Source: Kitasatospora cinereorecta
GTDB taxonomy: Bacteria; Actinomycetota; Actinomycetes; Streptomycetales; Streptomycetaceae
Length of the DNA: 64,000 nucleotides
Direction of reading: 5' to 3'
Assembly: GCF_024172095.1 (NCBI RefSeq)
Contig: NZ_JAMZDX010000001.1
Location: 152,001-216,000 of the forward strand
This document shows positions 15,724-24,377 of the stretch, in pieces. Positions within the stretch are counted from its first letter, which is position 1; each line of letters begins with the position of its first letter. The notes under the pieces are model-generated. The model was not told where the DNA came from and did not search any database. It was given only the letters and a program-made list of their open reading frames with translations. The position numbers were made by a program, and so were the translations under genes.

Positions 15724-17007
15724 ATGGCTACTGCCACACCCGTACCCTCGACGACCGTCGACCTCGGCCCCGCCGCCGCGCTGTCCTGTCGCGAGTGCGG
15801 CACCCGCTTCCCGCTCGGTCCGAGCTTCGCCTGCCTGGAGTGCTTCGGCCCGCTGGAGATCGCCTACGACTTCGGCTCGTACGAGGCCGCGGAGCTGCGC
15901 AAGCGGATCGAGGCCGGTCCGGCGTCGATCTGGCGCTACGCCCCGCTGCTGCCGGTCCCGGCGGACGTCGCCGACAAGCCGAACCTGAACCCGGGCTGGA
16001 CCCCGCTGGTCAAGGCCGACAACCTGGGCCGCGAACTGGGCTTCACCGCACAGCTGCACATCAAGGACGACTCCGGCAACCCGACCCACTCCTTCAAGGA
16101 CCGGGTGGTGGCCTGCGCCATCGAGGCCGCCCGCGCCTTCGACTTCACCACCCTCTCCTGCTCCTCCACCGGCAACCTGGCCGGCGCGGTGGGCGCGGCC
16201 GCGGCCCGGGCCGGCTTCAAGTCCTGCGTGTTCATCCCGCACGACCTGGAGCAGGGCAAGGTCGTGATGGCCGGGGTGTACGGCGGCGAGCTGGTCGGCA
16301 TCGACGGCAACTACGACGACGTGAACCGCTTCTGCTCCGAGCTGATCGGCGACCCGGCCGGCGAGGGCTGGGGCTTCGTCAACGTCAACCTCCGCCCCTA
16401 CTACGGCGAGGGCTCCAAGACGCTGGCGTACGAGATCTGCGAGCAGCTCGGCTGGCGGCTGCCCGAGCAGATCGTCATCCCGATCGCCTCCGGCTCCCAG
16501 CTCACCAAGATCGACAAGGGGCTGCAGGAGCTGATCAAGCTCGGCCTGGTCGAGGACCGGCCGTACCGGATCTTCGGCGCCCAGGCCGCCGGCTGCTCCC
16601 CGGTCTCCGCCGCCTTCAAGGCCGGCCACGACGTGATCCGCCCGGTCAAGCCGGACACCATCGCCAAGTCGCTGGCGATCGGCAACCCGGCCGACGGCCC
16701 GTACGTGCTGGACATCGCCCGCCGCACCGGCGGCGCGGTCGAGGACGTGACCGACGCCGAGGTGGTGGCCGCGATCAAGCTGCTGGCCCGGACCGAGGGC
16801 ATCTTCGCCGAGACCGCCGGCGGCGTCACCGTGGGCGTACTCAAGAAGCTGGTCGAGACCGGGCAGCTGGACCCGGCCAAGGAGACCGTCGCGATCAACA
16901 CCGGCGACGGCCTGAAGACCCTGGACGCGGTCTCCGACGCCGGCATGACCGCCGTCATCAAGCCGTCGCTGGAGTCCTTCCGCGCCGCCGGCCTGGCCTC
17001 CGCCTGA
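15724..17007 (+). CDS. thrC: Threonine synthase
   Basis: The 427-residue PLP enzyme converts O-phosphohomoserine to threonine. An N-terminal zinc-ribbon-like segment (CRECGTRF...CLECFGPLE) precedes the fold-type II core. The PLP lysine is in NPTHSFKDRVV, the substrate segment is SCSSTGNLAGAVGAAAARAG, and GIFAETAGGVTVGVLKK and INTGDGLKTL lie near the C-terminus. ATG at 15724 follows GAGGAGAGAGG. A SAM-I riboswitch covers the leader, linking threonine-branch flux to the methionine/SAM pool. cysO follows after 33 bp. Confidence 0.95.
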   Translation: MATATPVPSTTVDLGPAAALSCRECGTRFPLGPSFACLECFGPLEIAYDFGSYEAAELRKRIEAGPASIWRYAPLLPVPADVADKPNLNPGWTPLVKADNLGRELGFTAQLHIKDDSGNPTHSFKDRVVACAIEAARAFDFTTLSCSSTGNLAGAVGAAAARAGFKSCVFIPHDLEQGKVVMAGVYGGELVGIDGNYDDVNRFCSELIGDPAGEGWGFVNVNLRPYYGEGSKTLAYEICEQLGWRLPEQIVIPIASGSQLTKIDKGLQELIKLGLVEDRPYRIFGAQAAGCSPVSAAFKAGHDVIRPVKPDTIAKSLAIGNPADGPYVLDIARRTGGAVEDVTDAEVVAAIKLLARTEGIFAETAGGVTVGVLKKLVETGQLDPAKETVAINTGDGLKTLDAVSDAGMTAVIKPSLESFRAAGLASA

Positions 17008-17040
17008 CCTTCCCCCACCCCCTTCCGAGGAGGACGCACA

Positions 17041-17318
17041 TGAGCGCCACCGTCCGCATTCCCACCATCCTGCGCACCTACACCGGCGGCTCCGCCGAGG
17101 TCACCGCCGAGGGCGCCACCCTGGCCGCGGTCATCGCGGACCTGGAGGCCAACCACACCGGGATCTCCGCCCGTCTGCTGGACGACACCGGCAAGCTGCG
17201 CCGTTTCGTCAACGTCTACGTGAACGACGACGACGTGCGCTTCGCGGACGGACTGGAGACCGAGATCAAGGCCGGTTCGTCCGTTTCGATCATTCCCGCG
17301 GTGGCCGGCGGCTGCTGA
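17041..17318 (+). CDS. cysO: MoaD/ThiS-family sulfur carrier, CysO-like, with C-terminal Cys
   Basis: The 92-residue ubiquitin-fold protein has SATVRIPTILRTYTGG at the start and SVSIIPAVAGGC at the end, closely resembling mycobacterial CysO, the thiocarboxylated sulfur donor for CysM-dependent cysteine synthesis. Carriers of this kind normally end in a free Gly-Gly; here one Cys follows, so removal of that residue (for example by a Mec-type JAMM protease) would be needed before adenylation. Neither a protease nor a CysM gene is adjacent. AGGAGG precedes the ATG at 17041. It is probably co-transcribed with thrC and followed by a strong terminator. Confidence 0.88.
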
Positions 17319-17346
17319 GTCCGCGACGGCGCCCCATAACGTCCCG

Positions 17347-17395
17347 GAGCCGCCGTCGGGGCCGGAATTCCGATTTCCGGTCCCGGCGGCGGCTC
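17347..17395 (+). terminator. Terminator after thrC-cysO
   Basis: The 21-bp arms (17347-17367 and 17375-17395) have two G-U-compatible mismatches and a 7-base loop. The hairpin lies 28 bp after the cysO stop. There is no U-tract, as is usual in this group. Confidence 0.75.
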
Positions 17396-17752
17396 TCGGC
17401 CTGCCGGGGGAAATTTGCGCACGTGAGGGGGTATAGAGTGCGATCACGGCCGTCTCTTCCGGCCGATCCGCCCCCACCCGCCGGACCCGCCGGGTCGGGT
17501 ACGCAGGGCCCGTCCGCTCGCTGAGACGGGAGGCGGCCGGACGGCCGCCCGAGATGTCAGGTCGTCGTCATAATTCTTCCGGCGATTCGCGGTTCTTTGG
17601 TCCGTTATGTCCCCGCACAAATGTCGCCGATGCGGCTTTCGCCCCGTCATATCCCTTGATGCGACGGCGCATTTGCCGGGGGTTGGGCCTGTTGCGCAGG
17701 GCGCATATCCGGATACATTCAGCCGCGACAAGGCTGCGCCTCCGGGGGGGTT
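17396..17752. other. Non-coding stretch upstream of the cold-shock gene
   Basis: I see no gene in this stretch. It is less GC-rich than its surroundings in places (for example CATAATTCTTCC near 17568 and CATATCCGGATACATTC near 17703). It probably holds the cold-shock promoter and the start of its long leader. I could not assign -35/-10 boxes. Confidence 0.5.
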
Positions 17753-17798
17753 CCCCAGGTACGGCCTTACAGACCTGGGGTCCGCAGCGTGCGGACCC
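17753..17798 (+). promoter_or_regulatory. Two overlapping leader hairpins before the cold-shock gene
   Basis: Hairpin 1 pairs CCCCAGGT (17753-17760) with ACCTGGGG (17773-17780). Hairpin 2 pairs GGGTCCGCA (17778-17786) with TGCGGACCC (17790-17798). They share GGG at 17778-17780, so full-length forms compete. Hairpin 2 ends 35 bp before the ATG. This could be a temperature- or protein-responsive RNA switch. Confidence 0.5.
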
Positions 17799-17833
17799 GT
17801 GCAGGGCCAGCACAGCACAAGGGGAGTTCGGAA

Positions 17834-18040
17834 ATGGCTCAGGGCACCGTCAAGTGGTTCAACGCCGAGAAGGGCTACGGCTTCATCGCGGTCGACGGTG
17901 GAGCGGACGTCTTCGTCCACTACAGCGCGATCCAGATGGACGGCTACCGCACCCTCGAGGAGGGCCAGCGGGTGGAGTTCGAGATCTCGCAGGGACAGAA
18001 GGGTCCGCAGGCGGACATGGTCCGTGCAGCCGGGGCCTGA
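17834..18040 (+). CDS. Cold-shock protein (CspA family)
   Basis: The 68-residue single cold-shock domain has both nucleic-acid-binding motifs, KGYGFIAV (RNP1) and DVFVHYSAI (RNP2), after [14 protein letters not shown]. Such proteins bind single-stranded RNA and DNA and prevent mRNA secondary structure. GGGGAG precedes the ATG at 17834. The gene has its own long structured leader and a perfect terminator hairpin 17 bp after the stop. Its position just upstream of groEL is conserved in streptomycetes. Confidence 0.95.
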   Translation: MAQGTVKWFNAEKGYGFIAVDGGADVFVHYSAIQMDGYRTLEEGQRVEFEISQGQKGPQADMVRAAGA

Positions 18041-18057
18041 TCCCACGGCACACTCGG

Positions 18058-18094
18058 CGACAGGCCCGTACGACTCGTTCGTACGGGCCTGTCG
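18058..18094 (+). terminator. Terminator of the cold-shock gene
   Basis: The perfect 16-bp arms are at 18058-18073 and 18079-18094, with a 5-base loop (CTCGT). The hairpin lies between the cold-shock stop and the CIRCE region of groEL, so the two genes are separately transcribed. Confidence 0.85.
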
Positions 18095-18130
18095 TCATGT
18101 CGGCACACGGCCGCGCACCGGTCGATTGGG

Positions 18131-19934
<1,804 letters not shown>

Positions 19935-19966
19935 TCCTTCCGAGGATCGGCTGCTCCACACGCTCT

Positions 19967-20004
19967 GCGAGGGCGGTCTCCCCATCCGGGGAGGCCGCCC
20001 TCGC
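19967..20004 (+). terminator. Terminator of groEL
   Basis: The 17-bp arms (19967-19983 and 19988-20004) have one G-U-compatible mismatch and a 4-base loop, starting 33 bp after the groEL stop. GGCGTTTCACT follows, a weakly T-containing tail. Confidence 0.85.
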
Positions 20005-20075
20005 GGCGTTTCACTCCACGAGGACCCCGCTCCACCTCGATCGGGTGGACCGGGCCGGTGCGGGAGAATGGGGGG

Positions 20076-20435
20076 ATGGCCAGTTCTGAGATCGAATCCG
20101 CCCTGCACAGTGCCCGTGCGCTGATCCTCGCCGACCTGACCGCCCGGGACGTGGCGGACGCGGCGGTGGTGTCGCTGGTGGAGGACGCGGTGACGCACCG
20201 GCGGTGGTGGCTGGAGCAGTGGCCCGAGGGCACCGCGTACGTGCTGGGGCTGGTCGCGCAGGACGTGCAGGACGCGCTGCTGGAGGCGTACGGGCGCTGG
20301 CCGCTGTGCGCCGCGTGCGCGCAGGACGAGGACGACCCGCACGCGCTCAGCGTGGAGCCGGAGTTGGGGCCCGACCCGCACTGGGTGTGCGGGAAGCGCG
20401 GCGTGGTGGTGGCGCCGGTCGGGGGCCTGGCGTGA
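20076..20435 (+). CDS. Conserved hypothetical protein
   Basis: The 119-residue acidic protein begins MASSEIESALHSARALILADL, continues with a helical stretch (LVEDAVTHRRWWLEQWPEGTAYVLGLVAQDVQDALLEAYGR) and ends with a Cys pair (CAAC) and HWVCGK that could bind a metal. It overlaps the following DUF4031 gene by 4 bp, so the two are translationally coupled. I do not recognise a functional family. Confidence 0.75.
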   Translation: MASSEIESALHSARALILADLTARDVADAAVVSLVEDAVTHRRWWLEQWPEGTAYVLGLVAQDVQDALLEAYGRWPLCAACAQDEDDPHALSVEPELGPDPHWVCGKRGVVVAPVGGLA

Positions 20436-20692
20436 TCCTGATCGACCCGCCGAACTGGCCCGGCCACGGGAAGTACTGGTCGCACCTGGTCAGCGATGTG
20501 TCGTACGAGGAACTGCACGCCTTCGCCGAGCGGCTGGGCGCGCCCGCGAAGGGCTTCGAGCGGGACCACTACGACGTCCCGGCGTCCTGGTACGAGAAGG
20601 CGGTGGCGCTGGGCGCCGAGCCGGTGGGCAGCAAGGAGTTGGTGGCCCGGCTGACCGCCGCCGGGCTGCGGCGCCGGAAGGCCAGGTCCTAG
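20432..20692 (+). CDS. DUF4031 domain protein
   Basis: The 86-residue protein starts with a GTG at 20432 that overlaps the previous stop (GTGA). VILIDPPNWPGHGKYWSHLVSD and FAERLGAPAKGFERDHYDVP are characteristic of DUF4031. The conserved Asp, His and Tyr residues suggest a small-molecule or metal site, but the family function is unknown. It converges on the HD-domain gene; the coding regions overlap by 4 bp at the stops. Confidence 0.85.
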   Translation: MILIDPPNWPGHGKYWSHLVSDVSYEELHAFAERLGAPAKGFERDHYDVPASWYEKAVALGAEPVGSKELVARLTAAGLRRRKARS

Positions 20693-21327
20693 CTCTCCAG
20701 GCTCCTGAGTTCGGCGGCGAGGTTGGCCCGGGCGGGGGCGTCGAAGCGTGCACGGGCGGCCGGGGTGCGGTAGAGCGCGGGCAGGTCGAGGAGTTGGCGC
20801 AGGATCGCCGCGCGGCCCGTGCGGAACGCGTCGTCGGGGACGAAGCCGTACTCCTCGCGGACTGCGGCCGCGTAGCGGGCGTACTCCGGCGGGGTGCCGC
20901 CGAGGACGGCGAGGTCGGCGTCGCAGAGCACCTGGCCGTTGCGGTCGTCGGCCGCCGGGTCGTGGGTGACGGTGAGCCGGACCAGCCGGGCGACCTCGGC
21001 GACCCGCTCCTCGGCGAGGCCCGCCTCGCGCAGGGCGCGGACGGCCAGTTGGGCGCTGCGCTCCTCGTTCTCGGAGCGGTCCGGGCGGTAGATGGCGTCG
21101 TGGAACCAGGCGGCCAGCCGGACGGCGTCCGGGTCGTCAGCGTGCCCGGCGAGGGCGTCGACGTGGTCGAGGACGGCCCGCAGGTGGTCGGTGGTGTGGT
21201 AGCGGCGCTGCGGCTCGGCCCAGCGCTCCAGCAGGTCCCGGCCGTACGGGTCGGGGTCGGCGGTGGCGTCGCAGCGCAGCAGCAGCTCGCGCCAACGGTC
21301 GGACAGCTCGGTGGTCATGACGCCCAT
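20689..21327 (-). CDS. HD-domain metal-dependent phosphohydrolase-like protein
   Basis: The 212-residue protein has the HD-superfamily metal ligands in order: RRYHTTDHLRAVLDHVDAL (first His), AAWFHDAIYRP (HD pair) and VLCDADLAVLG (last Asp). This family includes phosphohydrolases of nucleotides and second messengers; the substrate is unknown. Two starts are possible: ATG at 21327 (GGGAG four bases before) or ATG at 21318 (GGGAG thirteen bases before); I used the first. It is divergent from padR. Confidence 0.8.
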   Translation of the reverse strand: MGVMTTELSDRWRELLLRCDATADPDPYGRDLLERWAEPQRRYHTTDHLRAVLDHVDALAGHADDPDAVRLAAWFHDAIYRPDRSENEERSAQLAVRALREAGLAEERVAEVARLVRLTVTHDPAADDRNGQVLCDADLAVLGGTPPEYARYAAAVREEYGFVPDDAFRTGRAAILRQLLDLPALYRTPAARARFDAPARANLAAELRSLES

Positions 21328-21384
21328 TCTGCTCCCTGCCCGTTCCTGGTTTCTCGCTGCCTCTTTCGCGATTCCAGGTGACAG

Positions 21385-21407
21385 CATATGCCGGTGACCG
21401 GTATATG
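21385..21407. promoter_or_regulatory. PadR-type operator
   Basis: A 23-bp palindrome has arms CATATGCCGGT and ACCGGTATATG around a central G, with one mismatch. It ends 8 bp before the padR ATG and lies in the shared promoter with the HD gene. PadR proteins usually repress their own operons from such ATAT-flanked palindromes. Confidence 0.65.
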
Positions 21408-21415
21408 TAAGAGAC

Positions 21416-21823
21416 ATGACTGAACGTTCGATGCAGGAGCCGACGCTGCTCCTGCTCACCGCACTGGCGGACGCGCCCAGGCACGGCTACGCGCTGATCC
21501 TGGAGATCGCCGCGATCTCCGGCGGCCGGGTGCGGATGCGCACCGGCACGCTGTACGGGGCCCTCGACCGGCTGCTCCAGCAGGGCCTGGTCGAGGTCGA
21601 GAGCGAGGAGGTGGTGGACGGCCGGGCTCGGCGCACGTACGCGCTCAGCGACTCCGGCCGGGAGGTGCTCGCCGCCGAGGCGGAGCGCCTGCGGACGGTG
21701 GCGAGCGAGGCGGAGCGCCGGCTCGCCAAGCCCCGGCCGGCCCCGCGCGGCGCGTTCGCGCGCCTGGCGACGGGTCGTGGCGCGCTCGGTCGCGGCCTGT
21801 CCGTGCAGGGGGTGTTCGCATGA
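21416..21823 (+). CDS. PadR-family transcriptional regulator
   Basis: The 135-residue winged-helix regulator has TLLLLTALADAPRHGYALILEI, then RMRTGTLYGALDRLLQQGLVEVESEEV and RRTYALSDSGREVLAAEAERL, which is diagnostic of PadR. The C-terminal helix carries a basic, Gly/Ala-rich extension. The stop overlaps the start of the next gene (ATGA), so it should control the membrane protein it is coupled to. A palindrome sits directly before the start. Confidence 0.92.
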   Translation: MTERSMQEPTLLLLTALADAPRHGYALILEIAAISGGRVRMRTGTLYGALDRLLQQGLVEVESEEVVDGRARRTYALSDSGREVLAAEAERLRTVASEAERRLAKPRPAPRGAFARLATGRGALGRGLSVQGVFA

Positions 21824-22776
21824 GCAGCTGGGGGGCGAGGAAGGCGCTGCGGCTGTACCCGGCCCGGTACCGCAGCGAGCACGGGGACGAACTGGCCGGG
21901 GTCTACGAGGACACCACCGCCGGGGCCGGACCGATCGTCCGGGCCCGGGAGTTGGCGGACCTGGCCGGGTACGGGCTGCGGCTGCGCACCGGGCTGACCT
22001 CCGGCGCGATGCCCGGCCGGCTGCTCGGCCTGGCCGCGCCGTTCGCCGCGGGGGCGCTGGCGACGCCGGGGCTCGGCCTGCTGGCCGAGATGGCCCTGGA
22101 CGTGCGGCACGGCCACGCCCTCGCCCTGATCCCCCACGACCCGCGATTCGTCCTGGCCAAGGTCGCGGCGCTGGGCTGCCTGCTCGGCGCCGTCGCCGCT
22201 CTCTTCGGCCGGTGGCCGCTGGCGCGCTGGGCGGTCGCGGTCGGCTCCGCGGCCTGGCTGGCCTACACCGTGGCGTGGATCGGGCTGTTCTCGGGTTACC
22301 GCCTCAGCGGCATCGTGGTCGAGCTGGCGCTGACCACCGCCCCGTGGATGCTGTGGAGCCTGCTGCTGCTCGCCGCACCGCCGGACCTGCACCGGCCGCC
22401 GAGCCGGGCGCGCACGGCGGCCCTGCTCGCCGGGGCGGCGTTGGGCGGACCGGTGCTCGCGGACGTGATGTTCGGGCCGATGTTCTTCCCGTACCGGGTG
22501 GTGCTGTGGGACGTGGCCGCACCGGCCCTGATGGCCCTGGAGGTGCTGCTGCTGGTCCTCGCGGTGCCGGCCGCCCGGCGGGGCCGGCTGCTGCCCGCGG
22601 CGGGCGCGATCGCGGGCCTGCCGGTCGGCCTGGTCGGGCTGGTGGTCGCGGCGGCCGGAATGCTGGGCGGACGGCCGGGCATCGCGCTGGTGGTGGGCGG
22701 CCTCGTCGTCTTCGGCGTGGTGGTCGAGCGGCTGTGGCGCACGCCCGTACCGGAGCTGGAGCGCTCGGCGGTCTGA
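21820..22776 (+). CDS. Integral membrane protein of a PadR-coupled pair
   Basis: The 318-residue protein has a short cytoplasmic N-terminus (ALRLYPARYRSEHGDELAGVYED), which is common in membrane proteins paired with PadR regulators, followed by about seven or eight hydrophobic segments (for example LLGLAAPFAAGALATPGLGL, AVGSAAWLAYTVAWIGLF, LPVGLVGLVVAAAGMLGG). No transporter signature or catalytic motif was recognised. It is translationally coupled to padR; the pair probably responds to membrane or antibiotic stress, but this is inference. Confidence 0.8.
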   Translation: MSSWGARKALRLYPARYRSEHGDELAGVYEDTTAGAGPIVRARELADLAGYGLRLRTGLTSGAMPGRLLGLAAPFAAGALATPGLGLLAEMALDVRHGHALALIPHDPRFVLAKVAALGCLLGAVAALFGRWPLARWAVAVGSAAWLAYTVAWIGLFSGYRLSGIVVELALTTAPWMLWSLLLLAAPPDLHRPPSRARTAALLAGAALGGPVLADVMFGPMFFPYRVVLWDVAAPALMALEVLLLVLAVPAARRGRLLPAAGAIAGLPVGLVGLVVAAAGMLGGRPGIALVVGGLVVFGVVVERLWRTPVPELERSAV

Positions 22777-22837
22777 GCGGTCGGCTGCGCGGGGGTGGGG
22801 GGCTCGATCTCGGGGCCCGGATGTGGCAAGGTAGCCG

Positions 22838-22853
22838 ATATGTCTAGACCAAT
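22838..22853. promoter_or_regulatory. dre-like sequence over the cutC start
   Basis: ATATGTCTAGACCAAT matches the dre consensus at 12 of 16 positions and includes the cutC ATG. It contains an intact TCTAGACCA core. It may be coincidental. Confidence 0.3.
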
Positions 22854-23526
22854 GTTCGAAGTCATCGCGCTGACCGTGCAGGATGCCGTGGCCGCCGAGT
22901 CCGGCGGCGCCGACCGGCTCGAACTGGTCACCGACATGGCCGCCGACGGACTCACCCCCGCGGTGGCCGACTTCGCCGCCATCCGCGCCGCCGTCCGCAT
23001 CCCGTTGCGGGTCATGCTGCGCATCCGGGACGGCTTCACCCCGGGCGGCCTGGACGAGCTGACCGCCCGCGCCGCCGCGCTGCGGGCCGAGGGCGCCGAG
23101 GAGTTCGTGTTCGGCTTCCTCGGCACCGACGGCGGCGTCGACCTGGCCGCCACCACCGCGCTCGCGCGGGCGGTGGACGGCTGCCGCTGGACCTTCCACC
23201 GGGCGATCGACCACGCGGCCGACCGCGCCGAACTGCGCGCCGCTGTCGCCGACCTGCCCGGCCTGGACACCTTCCTCACCTCCGGCGCGGCCGCTGGCGT
23301 CGACGCCGGCCAGGAGGTGCTGGCCGGCGAACTCGCCAAGGCCGGCGACCCCGGCTACCGCCAGCACATCCTGGTCGGCGGCGGCCTGCGCGCCGAACAC
23401 GTCCCCGCCCTGCGGGCCGCCGGCTTCGACGGCTTCCACATCGGCGGCGCGGTCCGCGACGGCGGCTGGTCGGGCGCCGTCTCCGCCGCCAAGGTCGCCG
23501 ACTGGCGGACCCTGCTTGACGCCTGA
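22840..23526 (+). CDS. cutC: CutC family TIM-barrel protein
   Basis: The 228-residue TIM barrel begins FEVIALTVQDAVAAESGGADRLELV and includes VMLRIRDGF, FVFGFLGTDGGVDL, WTFHRAIDH and HILVGGGLRAEHVPAL, all hallmarks of CutC. The family was named for copper homeostasis, but the biochemical function is not settled. ATG at 22840 is the only start giving the conserved N-terminus. Its 3' end runs into a 7-bp tandem repeat that includes the stop codon. It is convergent with the peptidase gene. Confidence 0.88.
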   Translation: MSRPMFEVIALTVQDAVAAESGGADRLELVTDMAADGLTPAVADFAAIRAAVRIPLRVMLRIRDGFTPGGLDELTARAAALRAEGAEEFVFGFLGTDGGVDLAATTALARAVDGCRWTFHRAIDHAADRAELRAAVADLPGLDTFLTSGAAAGVDAGQEVLAGELAKAGDPGYRQHILVGGGLRAEHVPALRAAGFDGFHIGGAVRDGGWSGAVSAAKVADWRTLLDA

Positions 23527-23565
23527 CGCCTGACGCCTGACGCCTGACGCCTGACGCCTGACGCC
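23518..23565. repeat. Seven-copy GACGCCT tandem repeat
   Basis: The 7-bp unit GACGCCT is repeated almost seven times from 23518. It starts two codons before the cutC stop, and the stop lies in the junction between the first two copies, so copy-number change would not alter the protein. It fills most of the intergenic gap to the peptidase gene. Confidence 0.9.
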
Positions 23566-23593
23566 GCCTCGCCGCCGGAGGTCCGGTCGGGTG

Positions 23594-24328
23594 TCAGGGG
23601 GAGGGCAGCAGGCGCGGTTCGAGGCGGTGCTCGACCGCGGTGTCGCCCTTGCGTTCGACGATGTAGGCCCCCTTGCCCGGGGTCTCGGCGACCGCCTCCA
23701 CCAGCTCGGTGCCGCGGTAGACGAGGCCGACGCCGTCGTCGGTGCAGTGGGTGGTGGGCAGCGTGCCGTCCGCGACCAGGCGGTGGACCAGCGGACGGCG
23801 GCCCGGGTCGACGTCGTAGTGGACGCCGTTGCCGTACGGGAGCAGACCGAGCGCGTCGGTGATCGGCCGCAGCTCGCGGCCGAACGAGTCGGTGGTGCCG
23901 CCCCGGAACCAGCAGATCGAGCCGGCGCTGACCCCGCTGAGCACCACCCCGGCCTCCCACGCCCGCCGGAACACCGCGTCCAGGCCGTGCACCCGCCACA
24001 CCGCCAGCAGGTTGGCCACCGAGCCGCCCATCACCCACACCACGTCCTGCTCCAGCACGGTGCCCTCGATGTCCTCCAGGTTGGGCATCGGGAAGAGCTG
24101 GAGCGGGGTCAGGTCGAACCCGGCCACCCTGGCCGCCTCCGTCATCCGTGCGGTGAAGTGCTCGGCGTCGCCGATCGCCGTCCCCACGTACATCACCCGG
24201 GGCCGGCGGCCGTGCGCACCGGACAGCTCGACCGCGTGGTGCACCAGGGCGTCGAACTCGACCATGGTGCGGGTCCCGGAGCGGTGTCCGCCGGAGGTGG
24301 CGAGGATGGTGGGTTCAGAGGCAGCCAT
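23594..24328 (-). CDS. Peptidase S51 (dipeptidase E-like)
   Basis: The 244-residue protein has a glutamine-amidotransferase-like fold with the S51 nucleophile elbow GVVLSGVSAGSICWFRGG, the preceding VVWVMGGSVANLLAVW, and a likely catalytic His in the THCTDDGVGLVYRG region. The family includes peptidase E, which cleaves Asp-X dipeptides, and cyanophycinase. A cytoplasmic peptide-scavenging role is likely. ATG at 24328 starts right at MAASEPTILATSGG. Confidence 0.85.
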   Translation of the reverse strand: MAASEPTILATSGGHRSGTRTMVEFDALVHHAVELSGAHGRRPRVMYVGTAIGDAEHFTARMTEAARVAGFDLTPLQLFPMPNLEDIEGTVLEQDVVWVMGGSVANLLAVWRVHGLDAVFRRAWEAGVVLSGVSAGSICWFRGGTTDSFGRELRPITDALGLLPYGNGVHYDVDPGRRPLVHRLVADGTLPTTHCTDDGVGLVYRGTELVEAVAETPGKGAYIVERKGDTAVEHRLEPRLLPSP

Positions 24329-24377
24329 GCCCCGTGATCCTAGGGTGTGCCGTTCGGTCCCGGACGACCGGTACGGG

